Shown here: piece after piece, positions 6,927 to 16,113 of the stretch
Layout of the letters: each line of letters begins with the position of its first letter
Numbering within the stretch: position 1 is the stretch's first letter
Origin: an uncultured Halomicronema sp.
GTDB taxonomy: Bacteria; Cyanobacteriota; Cyanobacteriia; Phormidesmidales; Phormidesmidaceae
Reading direction: 5' to 3'
Length of the DNA stretch: 64,000 bases
Assembly (NCBI GenBank): GCA_937899725.1
Contig: CALCCA010000096.1
Coordinates: 1-64,000, forward strand
Program-made: the position numbers and the translations under genes
The notes under the pieces: model-generated
Database searches by the model: none
What the model was told of the DNA's origin: nothing
The model's input: the letters and a program-made list of their open reading frames with translations, nothing else

Positions 6927-9881
6927 CTAACGACTGATAAAACACTGACAATTGTTGCGGCCCGCCTGTTTGGCCGAATAGAGTGCCTGATCAGCTTGAC
7001 GAATTAACACGTTAGGCAACGTCTCAGGTAAGGGCACGATCGCACTGACGCCCAGGCTGGCAGTAACCACCGCGTGAACCGGAGAAGACGCATGGGGCAG
7101 GTTGAGCTGCACAATGTTGTCGCGGATGCGCTGGGCAATGGTGTAAGCCCCCTTCAGCTCTGTATTGGCCAAAATCACCGCAAACTCTTCCCCCCCATAC
7201 CGAGCGACCAGATCGGCGGCGCGATTAACCGCCGCTAACGCCGCCTGGGCCACCTGATACAAGCAATCGTCGCCCGCTTGATGCCCGTAGGCGTCGTTGA
7301 ACTGTTTGAAAAAATCTAAATCAAAGAGAATAAAGGAGAGGGGCTGCTGTTCGCGGCTAGAACGCTGCCATTCACGGTCCAAGTGCTCGTCGAGGCTGCG
7401 GCGATTGGCCAAAGTGGTGAGGGAATCTGTCAGCGAAAGCTCGGCTAATCGCTCATTGGCTGAACGTAGTTCGAGTTCTATGCGGCGGCGCTCACTAATA
7501 TCTCGCACCATGACCAAAACTTCGTCAGCCGTAACGGGAACCACTCGCACCTCTTCATACTGCGGCACCCCACCGATATCGACGGTCTGCTCATAAAGCT
7601 GCACCTCGCCGGTACTTAAAGCCTGCTGCATGGCCTGCATTTTTTGGTTGATGTGCTGCTTCAAGGCATCGGTGGTGGCATACTCCTTGAGGTTGTGCCC
7701 AATCTGCTTGCTCCCAGGGGCACATAGATCAGCAAAATTAGCGCCGCTCAAATAGTTGAGGATCAGACCATCCTGACGCATATGAAACATCAGATCAGGA
7801 ATCGCCTTCAAGATGGCCGCTTTTTGCGCTTCATTTTGCTGCAGCGCCTGTTCGGCTACCTTGCGATCGCTAATATTTTGAATCATCAGCAGCGCCTCAT
7901 CCTCACCGCTCGGAACGACTCTCACCTCTTCGTATTGAATGTCGCCATTGAAGGAAGTCTGCTGCTCATACACCTGCATTTCACCCGTGGCCAACACTTG
8001 GCTGACGACTTGCATTTTGCGTTCAATGTGGGTCTTCTGATGCAGATAAGTATCCGCAAAATCGAAAATATTATGCCCAACGGGATCGGCCACATTTTCT
8101 AAAAGATCGTGAGTCTTGCCACTTTTGCAATATCCCAAAAAGGTGCCATCTCGATGGAGTCGAAACATTAAGTCGGGCATCGCCGCGACAATGGCACGGT
8201 TTTCGGCCTCACTCTGCTGCAGCGCCAGCTCAGTGGCTTTGCGATCGGTGATGTTGCGCACGATAAAGAGCACTTCCTCTGCGCTGTAGGGAATGATCCG
8301 CACTTCTTCATACTGGACTCGGCCATTAACCCTGAGCTGCTGCTCAAACATCTGCATCTGACCGGTGGTCGCGACCAAACGGATTTTCTCAAGCTGCTGC
8401 TGCGCTACCTCAGCAGGCATATGCTCAGACAGATGCTGCCCGATCGGGTCATAGTCATCAGCAATATAGTCAATCGTGGCGTTGGTGCGCACATAGCTTG
8501 ACCGATAGCCATCGCACGTGACTCGAAACATCAAATCAGGCAGGGCTTCGATGATGCGGCGGTGCTGTTCTTCTTGCTGCCGCAACGATTGCTCAAGGAG
8601 TTTACGATCGCTAATATCCCGAACAATTTCCAGCACTTCATCCGGCCCACAGGGAACAATGCGGACTTCTTCGTACTGTATCCGTCCCTGCACAGACAGC
8701 ACTTGCTCAAACATCTGTACCGTGCGATCGTCAAGCGCTGTTTGAATGAAGGCCACATGCTGAGCGGCGGCAGCTGCCGGCATGTAGTCCCCCAGGGGAC
8801 ACCCAAGCGGCTCATCACCAGGGAGCAACATATCAATGTCAGGGTTATTGCGCACCCGACTAATGAAGCGACCGTCTCGGCGGAGCCGCACGATCAGATC
8901 AGGAATGGCTCTGAGAATCGCCTCGCTCTGCATGGCCTGCGGATGGGTCCAGGGCTCAGACCACTGATGTTGGCTAACGTCTAGCAACCAGCCATGCCAG
9001 CAGACATCCCCATTGGCGCGGCGTTCGGGTTGGGCATAGGTCTGCAAATGTCGCAGTCGCCCGGACGGTGACACCGTCCGCCAGGCATAAACAAACACGC
9101 TCAACGCAGCGGTACTTTGGGTGATCGCCGCCGCAAAGCCAGGGCGATCGGCAGCCTGCATCTGCCGCCCCAAGTACCGTCTGGGAGCCCGCAAAATCGC
9201 CGTTCTCGGCGCTTCGTAAATGGCCTCAATCTGGCGGTTGACGTATTCGCCCTGAAGCGTGCCATCAGCCTTGACACATAGTGAATAGAGGCCCCCAGGC
9301 AGCCCCTCCGCGACCGTCTCCAGTCGCCTCATCTCGTCGTCTACCCGCGGCGGCGCTTGCCCCGCAGATGCCAGAGTGGCTGGGTGCGATGGCTCCTCAC
9401 GCACCGACTGCTGAAGATCGGGGGCCGGCGCGACAGCAAGTGATACCGACTCCGTCAGGTTTTCAAAGGCGACAATCACATGGGTGATCTGTCCCTGCTC
9501 GTTGCGAACCGGCAGAGCATTCGCCTGCAACCGGATGCGGCCATCGTCTCGATGCAACTCGACATCCTGGAGGCAGACTGATTGCCCTTGCAGCGCCTGG
9601 GTGGCCGGGAGCCGCGCCGGCGGATAGGGTGTCTCGGTGCCGACCAAGTAAAGCTGGCTCCAGTACGCCCAATTGTCTGGAGCTACTGGCGATTCAGCAA
9701 TGGGGCCAAACAGGCTTTGAGCGGCCTCATTGCAGTAGGCAACCCGACCATCAGCCGCGTGCACAACGATGCCGATCAACAAATTATTGAAAAAGCGATC
9801 ACTTTCGGACTCGACGACACTGAGTAACCAATCCGAAAAGTTCAGGCTGTTTGAGGGAGCATGGGGTGAGCGAGACATCAC
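6927..9881 (-). CDS. Multi-PAS diguanylate cyclase
   Basis: This is a 984-residue soluble signalling protein. I count six PAS-like domains: one near residues 28-145, one near 190-310, then four in tandem (roughly 315-435, 440-560, 565-690, 690-815) that share the pattern AIPDLMFRxxxDG ... MFEQxxxxxGxxQYEEVRxxP ... VRxISDRK. The last 165 residues are a GGDEF domain with the active-site variant GGEEF, and an RxxD inhibitory site (RAAD) exactly five residues before it. It should therefore make cyclic di-GMP and be feedback-inhibited by it. No transmembrane segment, EAL or HAMP is seen, so it probably senses a cytoplasmic signal or binds small ligands or haem in one PAS. The four tandem PAS copies look recently duplicated. 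Confidence 0.92.
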   Translation of the reverse strand: MMSRSPHAPSNSLNFSDWLLSVVESESDRFFNNLLIGIVVHAADGRVAYCNEAAQSLFGPIAESPVAPDNWAYWSQLYLVGTETPYPPARLPATQALQGQSVCLQDVELHRDDGRIRLQANALPVRNEQGQITHVIVAFENLTESVSLAVAPAPDLQQSVREEPSHPATLASAGQAPPRVDDEMRRLETVAEGLPGGLYSLCVKADGTLQGEYVNRQIEAIYEAPRTAILRAPRRYLGRQMQAADRPGFAAAITQSTAALSVFVYAWRTVSPSGRLRHLQTYAQPERRANGDVCWHGWLLDVSQHQWSEPWTHPQAMQSEAILRAIPDLIVRLRRDGRFISRVRNNPDIDMLLPGDEPLGCPLGDYMPAAAAAQHVAFIQTALDDRTVQMFEQVLSVQGRIQYEEVRIVPCGPDEVLEIVRDISDRKLLEQSLRQQEEQHRRIIEALPDLMFRVTCDGYRSSYVRTNATIDYIADDYDPIGQHLSEHMPAEVAQQQLEKIRLVATTGQMQMFEQQLRVNGRVQYEEVRIIPYSAEEVLFIVRNITDRKATELALQQSEAENRAIVAAMPDLMFRLHRDGTFLGYCKSGKTHDLLENVADPVGHNIFDFADTYLHQKTHIERKMQVVSQVLATGEMQVYEQQTSFNGDIQYEEVRVVPSGEDEALLMIQNISDRKVAEQALQQNEAQKAAILKAIPDLMFHMRQDGLILNYLSGANFADLCAPGSKQIGHNLKEYATTDALKQHINQKMQAMQQALSTGEVQLYEQTVDIGGVPQYEEVRVVPVTADEVLVMVRDISERRRIELELRSANERLAELSLTDSLTTLANRRSLDEHLDREWQRSSREQQPLSFILFDLDFFKQFNDAYGHQAGDDCLYQVAQAALAAVNRAADLVARYGGEEFAVILANTELKGAYTIAQRIRDNIVQLNLPHASSPVHAVVTASLGVSAIVPLPETLPNVLIRQADQALYSAKQAGRNNCQCFISR

Positions 9882-10374
9882 GATGCCGACGAGAATCCAG
9901 GAGAATTGACAGCCAGTACGCCCGTCTTGAAGCCATGAACACTGTAATCAAGCCACACCTGACTTAGGTGCCCTCAATTACCAGCCCATTGGTGAAATCA
10001 GCAAAGATTTTCAGGGAGAATCTGAGCAGGTTGATGAGGTCGGAACTCGGCTTAAGCAGCCTTGAGCGGGCAAAGACTCCCGATTTCAACTGAAGCTATG
10101 AGCAGCGAGACTCGTCCTGTCTTTAGCTTGCATGAACATGTATCAGCAGATTAAGCACATCCTGCCATCTTCATTGTGTGAAAAATACTGGAAACCTGTC
10201 AACCGCAGGCCTTAACGACGATGACAGCTTGGGGTTAGGAACAGTGGCTGCTGTTGCAATCGCCGCACCGTTTAAAGGGGTTCCCCGCCATTGATTAGCC
10301 ACCTTCGGTCGCAAAGCACACGACACATTCACGCTCTAGACTTTTATCTTGGCGGGCTTCACGCCTTTGCGGCT
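9882..10374. other. Gene-free interval upstream of the PAS-GGDEF gene
   Basis: This 493-bp interval lies between the start of the PAS-GGDEF gene and the end of the ABC ATPase gene, both on the minus strand. It presumably holds the promoter of the former. I see no convincing terminator, NtcA site or long inverted repeat. A 27-codon ORF at 10132-10215 on the + strand has no supporting feature. Confidence 0.5.
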
Positions 10375-12294
10375 TTAGCGGGCGATCGCACCTTTCCGAG
10401 CCGCTTGTAATTCTTGAATCCGTTCCAGGTTGCCGACCGGAATCGCCTCAATCAGGCGCTGAGTGTAAGGCTGCTGCGGTTCGTTATAAACCTGGTCGGC
10501 AGGCCCCAACTCTTCCAGCTGACCTTGATTCATTACCATGATGCGATCGCTCATGAATTTCACCACGGCCAGATCATGGGAAATAAAAATGTAGGTCAAC
10601 TTAAACTCTGTCTGCAGTTCTTTCAGCAGGTTCAGCACTTGAGCTTGCACCGAGACATCCAGCGCCGATACCGACTCATCGCAAATGATGAACTGAGGAT
10701 TTAACGCCAACGCACGGGCAATACAGATGCGCTGCCGCTGGCCGCCCGAAAATTCATGGGGAAAGCGCTTGATGCAGCCCGGGTCAAGCCCGACCCGTTC
10801 TAACAGATAGGCAACGCGCTCCTGCTGATTGCGACGACTGCGGGCTACCTTGTGAATGCGCAGCGGTTCGGCGATCGCTGCCCCGACACTCATGCGCGGA
10901 TCAAGCGCGCTAAAGGGATCCTGAAAAATGTACTGCATTTCTCGCCGCAGCTTTTTCAGCGCCGCTCCGCGCGCCGCCAAGGCATCTTGGCCATCAAACC
11001 AAATATGGCCGCCCATCGCCGGCACCAGCTGCAATAGGGCTCTGCCCAGAGTGGTTTTACCGCAGCCCGATTCACCCACCAGGCCAAACGTTTCGCCTTG
11101 ATACACCGCAAAGGAAACATCATTCACCGCCATCACACGGCGCTGAGTGTTGCCAAAAACCCCGCGAATCGGATAGCCCACGCGCAAATTTTCGACCTGC
11201 AGTAGCGGCCCCTGCTGCTCAATGACCTGCAGCCGGGTCACCGATTCCTCGGCAGAAACTGTCGCCTGAAAGGCAGCCAACCCAGCTTGATCAGGCAACC
11301 GCTCGCGAATTTGCACGGCGCCGTTGGTCGTCGGCACCACTTCCATAAAATCGGCCACCGTGGGCAGCTGACGCAGGCGCTGCGTGGGTGAGGGCCGACA
11401 GGCGAGAAGCCCCTTGGTGTAGGGATGCTGGGGATGGGCAAAAATATCCCAAACCGGGCCAGATTCGACGATTTGGCCTTGGTACATCACGGCAACGTGA
11501 TCGGCAATTTCGGCAATGATGCCGAGGTCATGGGTGATAAAAACCATGCCCATGCCCCGCCGATCGCGCAGTTCGCGCAGCAGATCGAGAATGCGCGCCT
11601 GCACTGTGACGTCCAAAGCGGTGGTGGGTTCGTCAGCAATCAACAGCGTCGGATCGCAGGCGATCGCCATGGCAATCATCACCCGCTGCAGTTGTCCGCC
11701 CGAGAGTTCATGGGGATAGCGATTGAGCATCTCTTGTTTGCGGCGCTGCACGGCTTCGGCAACTTGCCGATCATCCCAGCCGGGGGAGGCCGCAGCGATT
11801 TCTGTCATCAATTCAGCATCGCTGTCGAGCAGTTTCACCTCTTGCAGTCGCGAGATGGCCTGCTGCGTTGCCGCCTCTTTAGTGATGGTCTGGTGTTGCA
11901 AAATTGCCTCCACCAGCTGAAACCCGCAGGTATAGACCGGATTGAGGGAACTCATCGGCTCCTGAAAAATCATCGAGATTTGCTCGCCCCGCAGCTTTTG
12001 CAGCGTTTGCGGCGTGACTGAGCGCAAATTAACGGCAGGTACGCCGTCCTCAGCACAAAAATAAATCTCGCCCGCCGTAATTTCGCCTGGTGGACTCGGC
12101 ACCAGATCCATCACGGTCAGCGCCGTCACCGATTTGCCCGAGCCAGATTCGCCCACAATGCCCAGAGTTTGGCCCCGAGGCACTTGAAAAGAAACGTCAT
12201 CAACGGCGCGAATCAGGCCGCTATCGGTTTTGAATTGCACAGACAGGTGACGAACATCCAACACAGGAACAGTCATGGGGTCAAACACAGACAA
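10375..12294 (-). CDS. Fused dual ATP-binding protein of a peptide/nickel-type ABC importer
   Basis: Two complete nucleotide-binding domains are fused in one 639-residue chain, as in GsiA/YliA and DppD-DppF-like fusions. Domain 1 has Walker A GESGSGKS near residue 50, signature ELSGGQLQRV near 195 and Walker B LLIADEPTTALD. Domain 2 has GESGCGKT near 410, EFSGGQRQRI near 515 and FIICDESVSALD. Each domain is followed by the short oligopeptide-ABC tail (HPYTKGLLACRPS and QQPYTQRLIEAIP), which marks the Opp/Dpp family. It would power uptake of oligopeptides, glutathione or similar solutes. The permeases and binding protein are not adjacent. The gene is divergent from the CNNM-type gene at 12367. 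Confidence 0.92.
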   Translation of the reverse strand: MSVFDPMTVPVLDVRHLSVQFKTDSGLIRAVDDVSFQVPRGQTLGIVGESGSGKSVTALTVMDLVPSPPGEITAGEIYFCAEDGVPAVNLRSVTPQTLQKLRGEQISMIFQEPMSSLNPVYTCGFQLVEAILQHQTITKEAATQQAISRLQEVKLLDSDAELMTEIAAASPGWDDRQVAEAVQRRKQEMLNRYPHELSGGQLQRVMIAMAIACDPTLLIADEPTTALDVTVQARILDLLRELRDRRGMGMVFITHDLGIIAEIADHVAVMYQGQIVESGPVWDIFAHPQHPYTKGLLACRPSPTQRLRQLPTVADFMEVVPTTNGAVQIRERLPDQAGLAAFQATVSAEESVTRLQVIEQQGPLLQVENLRVGYPIRGVFGNTQRRVMAVNDVSFAVYQGETFGLVGESGCGKTTLGRALLQLVPAMGGHIWFDGQDALAARGAALKKLRREMQYIFQDPFSALDPRMSVGAAIAEPLRIHKVARSRRNQQERVAYLLERVGLDPGCIKRFPHEFSGGQRQRICIARALALNPQFIICDESVSALDVSVQAQVLNLLKELQTEFKLTYIFISHDLAVVKFMSDRIMVMNQGQLEELGPADQVYNEPQQPYTQRLIEAIPVGNLERIQELQAARKGAIAR

Positions 12295-12366
12295 TTGCAG
12301 CGTACAGTTGAATTAGCAGGATCATAACAGCGGTGTCCCCTCAAAAACGGTTCACTTTAGAGAAGG

Positions 12367-13431
12367 ATGTTGAAACTCGCGATCGCCGTGCTCATTATGC
12401 TGATTGGGTCGGCCCTCTGCTCCGGCACCGAAACCGCCCTCTTATCGGTGTCAATTCTCAAGGCGCGGCAGCTGGCACAATCACGCCATCCCCGAGCCTT
12501 AGCCCTGCTAGCAATTCGGCAGCGGATCAATCGTCCCATTGCCACGATCGTCATTCTCAACAACCTATTCAATATTGTGGGCAGCATCGTCATCGGCAGC
12601 GTGGCGGCAGACGTCTTTGGCGATGCGCTCTTGGGTGTGTTCTCGGGCATCCTCACCTTTCTCGTCATTGTCTTCGCTGAAATCCTACCCAAAACCCTCG
12701 CGGAGCAGCATGCCCAACCCATCGCCTTAATGATGGCGATGCCGACACAGGGCGTGACTTGGGCGATGACGCCGCTCGTGGTGCTGCTAGAGCGCATCAC
12801 CGCCCCCTTTACGCGCCAAGGCCGTCAGCCTATTACCAACGAAACCGAAATCAAGCTGCTCGCCTCGATTGGTTATCAAGAAGGCATCATCGAACAAGAT
12901 GAGGCCGAGATGATTCGTCGCGTTTTTCGACTCAACGATATTGAGGCGGCCCACATTATGACCCCCCGGGTCGAGCTCACGTACTTACCCGCAGAAGCGG
13001 CGATCGCCAATCTAAAGGACGATATCATCGCCTCTCAGCACAGTCGCATTCTCTTAGTCGAAGAAGATATTGACCGCATTCAAGGCATTGCCCTGAAAGA
13101 TGACTTGCTGACCGCGCTGATTCAAAACCAAGGGGAACACCCGATCAGTACTCTGCAGCGACCGGTGCGGTTCATCGCCGAAACGGAGCGCGCCGACAAA
13201 CTGCTGCAGGCCTTTCAAACCAATCAGGAACATATTGCTGTCGTAGTAGATGAATACGGCGGCGTCTCAGGCGTCGTGACGTTAGAGGATGTTTTAGAAG
13301 AGCTGACGGGCGAAATTGTCGATGAAACCGATCTCAACGTTGACCTCCAGGCGTTAGCTCGACAGCGCCGTAAGCGGCTATTGCAGGCGAAGGGATTTGG
13401 CGATTTAACCCAGCCCAGCGATCCACCCTGA
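12367..13431 (+). CDS. CNNM/HlyC-CorC-type membrane protein with CBS pair
   Basis: This 354-residue protein starts with a DUF21 (CNNM) membrane domain of about 150 residues containing the signature CSGTETALLSVS and three to four helices, including FSGILTFLVIVFAEILPKTL. It is followed by an acidic linker (EGIIEQDEAEMIRRVFRLND) and a pair of CBS domains (MTPRVELTYLP near 195; VVVDEYGGVSGVVTLEDVLEE near 290). Relatives have been linked to magnesium or cobalt efflux or homeostasis, with CBS domains sensing nucleotides. The usual C-terminal CorC/HlyC domain is absent: the chain ends soon after the second CBS domain with a basic tail. It is probably a monocistronic gene. Confidence 0.88.
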   Translation: MLKLAIAVLIMLIGSALCSGTETALLSVSILKARQLAQSRHPRALALLAIRQRINRPIATIVILNNLFNIVGSIVIGSVAADVFGDALLGVFSGILTFLVIVFAEILPKTLAEQHAQPIALMMAMPTQGVTWAMTPLVVLLERITAPFTRQGRQPITNETEIKLLASIGYQEGIIEQDEAEMIRRVFRLNDIEAAHIMTPRVELTYLPAEAAIANLKDDIIASQHSRILLVEEDIDRIQGIALKDDLLTALIQNQGEHPISTLQRPVRFIAETERADKLLQAFQTNQEHIAVVVDEYGGVSGVVTLEDVLEELTGEIVDETDLNVDLQALARQRRKRLLQAKGFGDLTQPSDPP

Positions 13432-13614
13432 GAGGTAACGCATGGCCCGCGTTTATCCACGGTGGCGCTGGAGTCAGCGGACGAAAGCGTCATCATCCTA
13501 TCCAATGTCGGTGGGTGCCGTCCCACTGAATTACCCACTTACCGGAGATTCTGGGAGAAGCCGGATGCCCAGAGATCTCTACAATTCAAAAGGGGCAAGG
13601 CAAATTTAGGCACT

Positions 13615-14835
13615 ATGGCGAGGCAAACATCACCTTCAGACACCACCGTCGCTAGGCGGAGCGATCGCGCGGCGTGGGCCTGGCCGTTTTGGCCAGTGGT
13701 GCCGCTGTATCCCTATGGCCAACGCCCCACCCTGATGCAAGAAGTCGTCAAAGCAACCATTTGGACCTTTGATCAATATCAGGGCATCTTTTACGTCGTG
13801 GTGCCCATTCGCATGACGATTATCAGGCTGCAACCGTCGGGACTGCTGGTGTATGCGCCAGTGGCCCCGACACCAGAGTGTATTCGTCAGGTGCGATCGC
13901 TCGAGGCGCAATACGGGCCGGTGCGATACATCATTCAGTCCACCACCACGGGTATCGAACATAAAGTGTTTGTCGGCCCGTTTGCCCGGCGCTTTCCCCA
14001 GGCTCATGTCTACGTCGCACCTCACCAATGGAGCTTTCCCCTCAATCTGCCGTTAAGCTGGCTCGGCCTGCCCCGCCAACGGACCCAGATATTATCTGAG
14101 GGCAGGCGTCTCCCCTTTGCCGACCAGTTTGATTGGGCAACGTTAGGCCCGATCAAGTTGGGGCTAGGCCCGTTTGTCGAAGTGGCGTTGTTCCACCGCG
14201 ATACCCGTACCCTGCTGCTCACCGATGCACTCGTATCGGTACCGTTCACGCCCCCCGCCGTGCTTGATCTCGACCCCTACCCACTACTGTTTCACGCCCG
14301 AGATCGCGCTGATGAGCCCCTGATCGATACGCCCGAAAACCGGCAGCGAGGTTGGCATCGCATTGCGCTCTTCGCCTTTTTCTTTCAGCCCAGTGCGTTA
14401 GACGTCCCGACCCTCACTCAAGCCTTCAAGGACGCTAAAAATGCGCCGGATCGATCACGCCAGGCCTACTTCGGGCTCTATCCTTTTTGCTGGGCAGCGG
14501 ACTGGCCAGCGGCCTTTGAGGCGCTGCACGGTGGCGGTCGCCCCTTCGTCGCCCCCGTATTGCAAACCCTGATCTTTAATCGCGATCGCACCACCGTCAA
14601 CACCTGGGTCGAAGCCGTCACCCAATGGCAGTTTGAGCGCGTCATTCCCTGTCATCTAGAGGCTCCTATCAAGATGGGGCCAACTGAGTTGAAAGCCGCT
14701 TTTGATTTTTTGGCTCCCGATCATCCACCGGGCGATCGGCCCCTGCCAGCCCAAGAGTTTGAGTTTTTGCAAACGCTAGATGCCGGACTGGTGCGGCGCG
14801 GCATTACTCCGCCCGCCGAACCGCGCACCCCATAA
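13615..14835 (+). CDS. DUF4336 domain protein
   Basis: This 406-residue soluble protein belongs to the DUF4336 group found in cyanobacteria and plant plastids. Typical segments are LYPYGQRPTLMQEVV, the repeat of VVVPIRMTIIRL-type strands, PVRYIIQSTTTGIEHKVFVGPFARRFPQAHVY-like sequence, and VNTWVEAVTQWQFERVIPCHLEAP near the end. The fold resembles a metallo-beta-lactamase fold without the usual HxHxDH metal site, as far as can be judged by eye. No biochemical role is established that I can name. The open frame begins at 13462, but the ATG at 13615 (MARQTSPSD) gives the family-like N-terminus. The gene follows the CNNM gene with 183 bp between. Confidence 0.8.
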   Translation: MARQTSPSDTTVARRSDRAAWAWPFWPVVPLYPYGQRPTLMQEVVKATIWTFDQYQGIFYVVVPIRMTIIRLQPSGLLVYAPVAPTPECIRQVRSLEAQYGPVRYIIQSTTTGIEHKVFVGPFARRFPQAHVYVAPHQWSFPLNLPLSWLGLPRQRTQILSEGRRLPFADQFDWATLGPIKLGLGPFVEVALFHRDTRTLLLTDALVSVPFTPPAVLDLDPYPLLFHARDRADEPLIDTPENRQRGWHRIALFAFFFQPSALDVPTLTQAFKDAKNAPDRSRQAYFGLYPFCWAADWPAAFEALHGGGRPFVAPVLQTLIFNRDRTTVNTWVEAVTQWQFERVIPCHLEAPIKMGPTELKAAFDFLAPDHPPGDRPLPAQEFEFLQTLDAGLVRRGITPPAEPRTP

Positions 14836-14874
14836 ATTTCCCCTCATCCATCGCAAAAACCATGTGGGCCATCT

Positions 14875-14952
14875 AGCTCCCCCCCTCGCACCCCATCCAA
14901 TGCTCACCCCCATAACCTGACTCCTGTTCCCTCGCCCCCTCACTCCCTGACT
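14875..14952. repeat. Pyrimidine-rich intergenic run
   Basis: This stretch of the + strand is strongly C/T-biased and contains runs such as CTCCCCCCCTC, CTCGCCCCCTCACTCCCTGA and similar degenerate heptamer-like words. It resembles short tandemly repeated intergenic sequences of cyanobacteria. Nearly the same words occur, on the opposite strand, at 61497-61545. Confidence 0.35.
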
Positions 14953-15081
14953 GTCATTCCTCACGTCCTCTTCTCAAAATATTCGAAAAACTCCATCGGT
15001 TGACTCAATGGCTACTGGTGGCTGAATGTTATCCTCAAAGTCGTATCCCTCTAGCCTTTTCAACCCGTTAAGAGCCTACCC

Positions 15082-16002
15082 ATGAAAAGTTTGCGTCGAT
15101 GGCTTTCCTCTACTGCTTTATTGGTCAGTGCTGCCTTGATCGCCGTCGCCTGCGCGGGGAGTACAGGTGGGGGCGAGACTATTCGCATTGGCTCTAAAGA
15201 CTTTACCGAGCAGCTCATTCTGGGCGAGATCTACGCGCTGGTGCTCGAAGATGCCGGCTACCAAGTCGAACGCAAGCTCAATTTAGGCGGTACGCCGGTC
15301 GCCCAAGCCGCCCTCGAAAGCGGCGAAATTGACCTGTATCCCGAATATACGGGCACTGGTTTGCTGACGGTGCTCAAAGCACCGGCCGATAGCGACCCAG
15401 AGGCGGTGTTTGAAACAGTCTCTAGTCAGTACAAAGAGCGCTTCAACTTGGTTTGGCTGGCGCCCGCGCCGATGAATAACACCCAGGCATTGGCCATGAC
15501 CCAAGAGAAGTCCCAAGAGCTAGGCATTACGACGATTTCTGACTTTGCTGAACAGGCCAGCGACTTAGTGTTAATTGGGCCGCCGGAGTTTGAGGTCAGA
15601 GAAGATGGCCTGCCGGGATTAAAGGCTGCCTACGGAAATTTTGAGTTAGCCAGCTACAAGGCCGTTGACCCCGGCCTGCGATATCAGGGATTAGTCGATG
15701 GCGAAGCTGACGTCGCCGTGGCCTTTGGCACCGATGGCGAGATTAGCGCCTTTGACCTCGTGATTTTAGAGGACGATCAGCAACTCTTTCCGCCTTATCA
15801 AGTCGCCCCAGTGGTGCGTCAAGAACTGCTGAATACGATGCCGGAAGTGCAGGGGATTTTAGACGATTTGTCACCTGTGATTACAGACGAGGTCATGCAG
15901 TCTCTCAATTATCAGGTCACCGGCGAGGCGCGCGAACCCGAAGAAGTTGCCCAAGACTTTTTAGTTGAATATGGTTGGTTGCCAGAAGACGCGGCAGAGT
16001 AG
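15082..16002 (+). CDS. Glycine betaine/osmoprotectant substrate-binding lipoprotein
   Basis: This is the binding component of an OpuC/OsmF-type ABC importer. It has a bacterial lipoprotein signal peptide with Cys24 in the lipobox (LIAVAC), so it should be anchored at the outer face of the plasma membrane. The mature part shows OpuAC-family motifs IRIGSKDFTEQLILGEIYA, LGGTPVAQAALESGEIDLYPEYTGT and GEADVAVAFGTDGEI. Candidate ligands in this family are glycine betaine, choline or glucosylglycerol-like solutes; which one is not readable here. It is the first gene of a three-gene operon with an ATPase and a permease on the same strand. Confidence 0.9.
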   Translation: MKSLRRWLSSTALLVSAALIAVACAGSTGGGETIRIGSKDFTEQLILGEIYALVLEDAGYQVERKLNLGGTPVAQAALESGEIDLYPEYTGTGLLTVLKAPADSDPEAVFETVSSQYKERFNLVWLAPAPMNNTQALAMTQEKSQELGITTISDFAEQASDLVLIGPPEFEVREDGLPGLKAAYGNFELASYKAVDPGLRYQGLVDGEADVAVAFGTDGEISAFDLVILEDDQQLFPPYQVAPVVRQELLNTMPEVQGILDDLSPVITDEVMQSLNYQVTGEAREPEEVAQDFLVEYGWLPEDAAE

Positions 16003-16113
16003 CCCACGCCACTGAGAGCACAGCACTGAGACCGCTTGCTATCTGCTGGCTGCCCAATGCACACCAGCGATTATATTCCCTGTTCCGAGTTTCTCAATTT
16101 ATCTTGCAACGCT

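Noticed and set aside
9938-9952. 15-bp word AACACTGTAATCAAG shared with 28024-28038
   Set aside because: In 64 kb, one or two exact 15-bp matches are expected by chance, and the flanks do not match.
10132-10215. 27-codon ORF in the gap before the PAS-GGDEF gene
   Set aside because: No hydrophobic or family features, no ribosome-binding site, no homologue recalled.
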